DNA of 7,541 nt from Pseudomonadota bacterium. GTDB taxonomy: Bacteria > Pseudomonadota > Alphaproteobacteria > Rhizobiales > Hyphomicrobiaceae. Positions 6,075-7,541 of this stretch are shown here, piece by piece; within the stretch, counting starts at the first letter, position 1; every line of letters starts with the position of its first letter. The notes below the pieces were generated by a model, which was not told the DNA's origin, made no database searches, and was given only the letters and a program-made list of their open reading frames with translations. A program made the position numbers and the translations under genes. The DNA lies in assembly GCA_023430845.1 (NCBI GenBank), contig JAEYYJ010000044.1, positions 1 to 7,541 of the forward strand. The letters are read 5' to 3'.

Positions 6075-6982
6075 CTGCGACTGCGACATCTTCCGTGCCG
6101 GCAGCCACCAAGCCCCGCTACGGCAGCATGAGCCGTGATCGGCGGTGGGCTCTGCGCTGGTCTTATTTCTTCCTGATCCTGTTCGTGATCTTCTTCCTCA
6201 CGCCGCCGCTCTACATGCTGATCACGTCTCTCAAGACCAGTCAGGAGATATCGGCGATTACCAACCCGTGGTGGGTCTTCGATCCGACGCTCTCGAATTA
6301 CAGGGAGCTTCTCGGTTCGAGCACGTTCCTCACATTCTTCCGGAACTCGGCTGTCGTCTCCGTCTCCGTCGTCATCATCACCATGCTCATCAGCGTGCCC
6401 GCCGCGTTCGCGCTGTCGAGAATGCGCTTCTGGGGCTCGACGGTGCTCGCGACCGGTGTGTTCCTGACCTATCTCATTCCCGAGACGCTCTTGTTCATTC
6501 CGCTCTTCAAGATGATGGCGGTATTCAACGAACTGACCGGGATCGAGCTGATCAATCGTTGGTGGGTGCTGCTGATCCTCTATCCGACGCTGACGGTGCC
6601 CTTCTGCACCTGGATTATGATCGGATACTTCGCGTCGATTCCGAAGGAGCTCGACGAGGCGGCGCTGATCGACGGCGCCACATGGACACAGACGCTGACG
6701 AAGATCTTCATTCCCGTCGCCCTCCCGGGGCTGATTGCGGCGACGATCTTCGCCTTTACCGTCAGCTGGGCGCAGTTCCTCTATCCGCTGGCCTTTACGA
6801 CATCGGAGAGCCAGCTCGTGCTGCCGGTCGGCATCATCACGACGCTTATCAAAGGCGACGTGTTCAACTGGGGGCAGATCATGACGGGCGCGCTGCTCGG
6901 CGCCGCGCCGCCGCTCATCATCTACGCCTTTCTCATGGACTACTACATTGCCGGTCTCACCGCTGGCGCCACAAAGGGTTGA
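6071..6982 (+). CDS. CUT1-type ABC transporter permease (MalG/UgpE-like)
   Basis: This 303-residue second channel subunit has six likely helices at about 30-53, 92-116, 124-148, 164-188, 218-241 and 268-290. The EAA loop reads PKELDEAALIDGATWTQTLT (191-210), with Glu196-Ala-Ala and Gly202. The segment TPPLYMLITSLKTSQEI (44-60) after helix 1 and the short ending are typical of MalG/UgpE-like partners. The start codon lies within the ATGA overlap with the preceding permease, which implies coupled translation. The ATPase gene starts 12 nt after the stop. Nothing looks truncated. Confidence 0.93.
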   Translation: MTATATSSVPAATKPRYGSMSRDRRWALRWSYFFLILFVIFFLTPPLYMLITSLKTSQEISAITNPWWVFDPTLSNYRELLGSSTFLTFFRNSAVVSVSVVIITMLISVPAAFALSRMRFWGSTVLATGVFLTYLIPETLLFIPLFKMMAVFNELTGIELINRWWVLLILYPTLTVPFCTWIMIGYFASIPKELDEAALIDGATWTQTLTKIFIPVALPGLIAATIFAFTVSWAQFLYPLAFTTSESQLVLPVGIITTLIKGDVFNWGQIMTGALLGAAPPLIIYAFLMDYYIAGLTAGATKG

Positions 6983-6994
6983 GGACGAGAAGCG

Positions 6995-7541
6995 ATGGCT
7001 GAAGTACATATTAGGAAAGTCGTCAAAAAGTACGACGAGGTGCTTGCCGTGCGCGGTATCGACCTCGACATCCGCGACCACGAGTTCGTGGTGCTGGTCG
7101 GGCCATCGGGTTGCGGCAAGACCACGACGCTGCGCATGATCGCCGGCCTCGAGGACATCACGGACGGCGAGATCGCGATTGGCGGTGACGTGGTCAATGA
7201 CGTGCCGCCCAAGGATCGCGACATCGCGATGGTGTTCCAGAATTATGCGCTCTATCCGCATATGACGGTGCACGAGAACATGTCGTTCGGGCTGCGCCTG
7301 AAGAAGTTCCCGAAGGACGAGATCAACCGTCGTGTGGATGAGGCCGCGCGCATTCTCGACATTACGGAGCTCCTCGACCGCAAGCCGAAGCAGCTTTCCG
7401 GCGGCCAGCGTCAGCGCGTTGCCATGGGGCGTGCGATCGTGCGCAATCCCAAGGTGTTCTTGTTCGATGAGCCGCTTTCGAACCTCGACGCCAAGCTGCG
7501 CGTGCAGATGCGCATCGAGATCAAGAAGGTGCACCAGAAGG
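6995..7541 (+). CDS. ABC transporter ATP-binding protein, MalK/UgpC type (3' truncated by the window)
   Basis: The first 182 codons of the energising subunit are present; the frame runs open off the window end. Seen in order: Walker A GPSGCGKT (36-43), Q-loop [10 protein letters not shown] (80-89, Gln82), signature LSGGQRQR (134-141), Walker B VFLFDE (154-159) and D-loop SNLD (162-165). The H-loop and the C-terminal regulatory domain of MalK-type proteins lie beyond the edge. The YALYPHMTV sequence after the Q-loop and [13 protein letters not shown] near the end are typical of the CUT1 ATPases (MalK, UgpC, ThuK group). As a dimer it docks on the EAA loops of the two permeases at the inner face of the membrane. 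The ATG is preceded by GAGGA (6981-6985, 9 nt spacing) and starts 12 nt after the upstream stop. MalK/UgpC-type ATPases can be shared between systems, so the subtype does not identify the ligand. Confidence 0.95.
   Translation, partial: MAEVHIRKVVKKYDEVLAVRGIDLDIRDHEFVVLVGPSGCGKTTTLRMIAGLEDITDGEIAIGGDVVNDVPPKDRDIAMVFQNYALYPHMTVHENMSFGLRLKKFPKDEINRRVDEAARILDITELLDRKPKQLSGGQRQRVAMGRAIVRNPKVFLFDEPLSNLDAKLRVQMRIEIKKVHQK

Noticed and set aside
5199..6089. Open frame of 296 codons on the minus strand opposite the first permease
   Set aside because: The translation is a highly charged Asp/Glu/Arg/His string, typical of the antisense of membrane-protein codons.
5924..7534. Open frame of 536 codons on the minus strand opposite the second permease and the ATPase
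   Set aside because: It is antisense to two genes with full family motifs, and its translation is rich in Arg, His, Asp and Glu with no recognisable domain, the usual shadow of a high-GC gene.
1..7541. CRISPR arrays, tRNA or rRNA genes, insertion sequences, phage or defence genes
   Set aside because: I saw no regularly spaced repeats, cloverleaf, transposase or integrase motifs, or defence-type domains anywhere in the window.

Overview
The window looks like chromosome from an alphaproteobacterium, most likely Hyphomicrobiales (Bradyrhizobium/Rhodopseudomonas-like). This rests on high GC with strong C/G at third codon positions, Tat-exported binding proteins in a sugar-type ABC operon, and the flavour of the flanking sulfatase-like and MFS proteins. 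The genus is an inference.

Layout. (1) Positions 1-383 (+) hold the C-terminal end of a sulfatase/phosphoethanolamine-transferase-like protein that starts outside the window. (2) Positions 400-1716 (-) encode a complete 12-helix MFS carrier, convergent with gene 1. (3) Positions 1717-2126 are a 410-bp divergent control region with a 13-bp perfect palindrome and one weak promoter candidate. (4) From 2127 to the window end runs a (+)-strand ABC import operon: two tandem paralogous periplasmic binding proteins (2127-3467 and 3615-4955, both exactly 446 aa and both with Tat signals), two CUT1-type permeases (5142-6074 and 6071-6982, overlapping by ATGA), and the first 182 residues of a MalK/UgpC-type ATPase (6995 to the edge).

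How the genes work together. The binding proteins are folded in the cytoplasm, exported by Tat, and capture a solute in the periplasm. The two permeases form the channel and the ATPase dimer powers it. Two binding proteins ahead of one channel suggests that alternative ligands, or one ligand over two affinity ranges, enter through one transporter. The ligand cannot be read from the sequence; the family (CUT1) takes up oligosaccharides, polyols, glycerol-3-phosphate and similar compounds. The divergent MFS carrier shares the control region and may move a related compound.

What is unusual. I see no wholly new kind of system. The points worth a second look are the equal-length tandem binding-protein duplication with diverged pocket-like segments, a 13-bp stem-loop between the binding-protein and permease genes, a second hairpin over the stop codon of the first binding protein, and the palindrome in the divergent control region.
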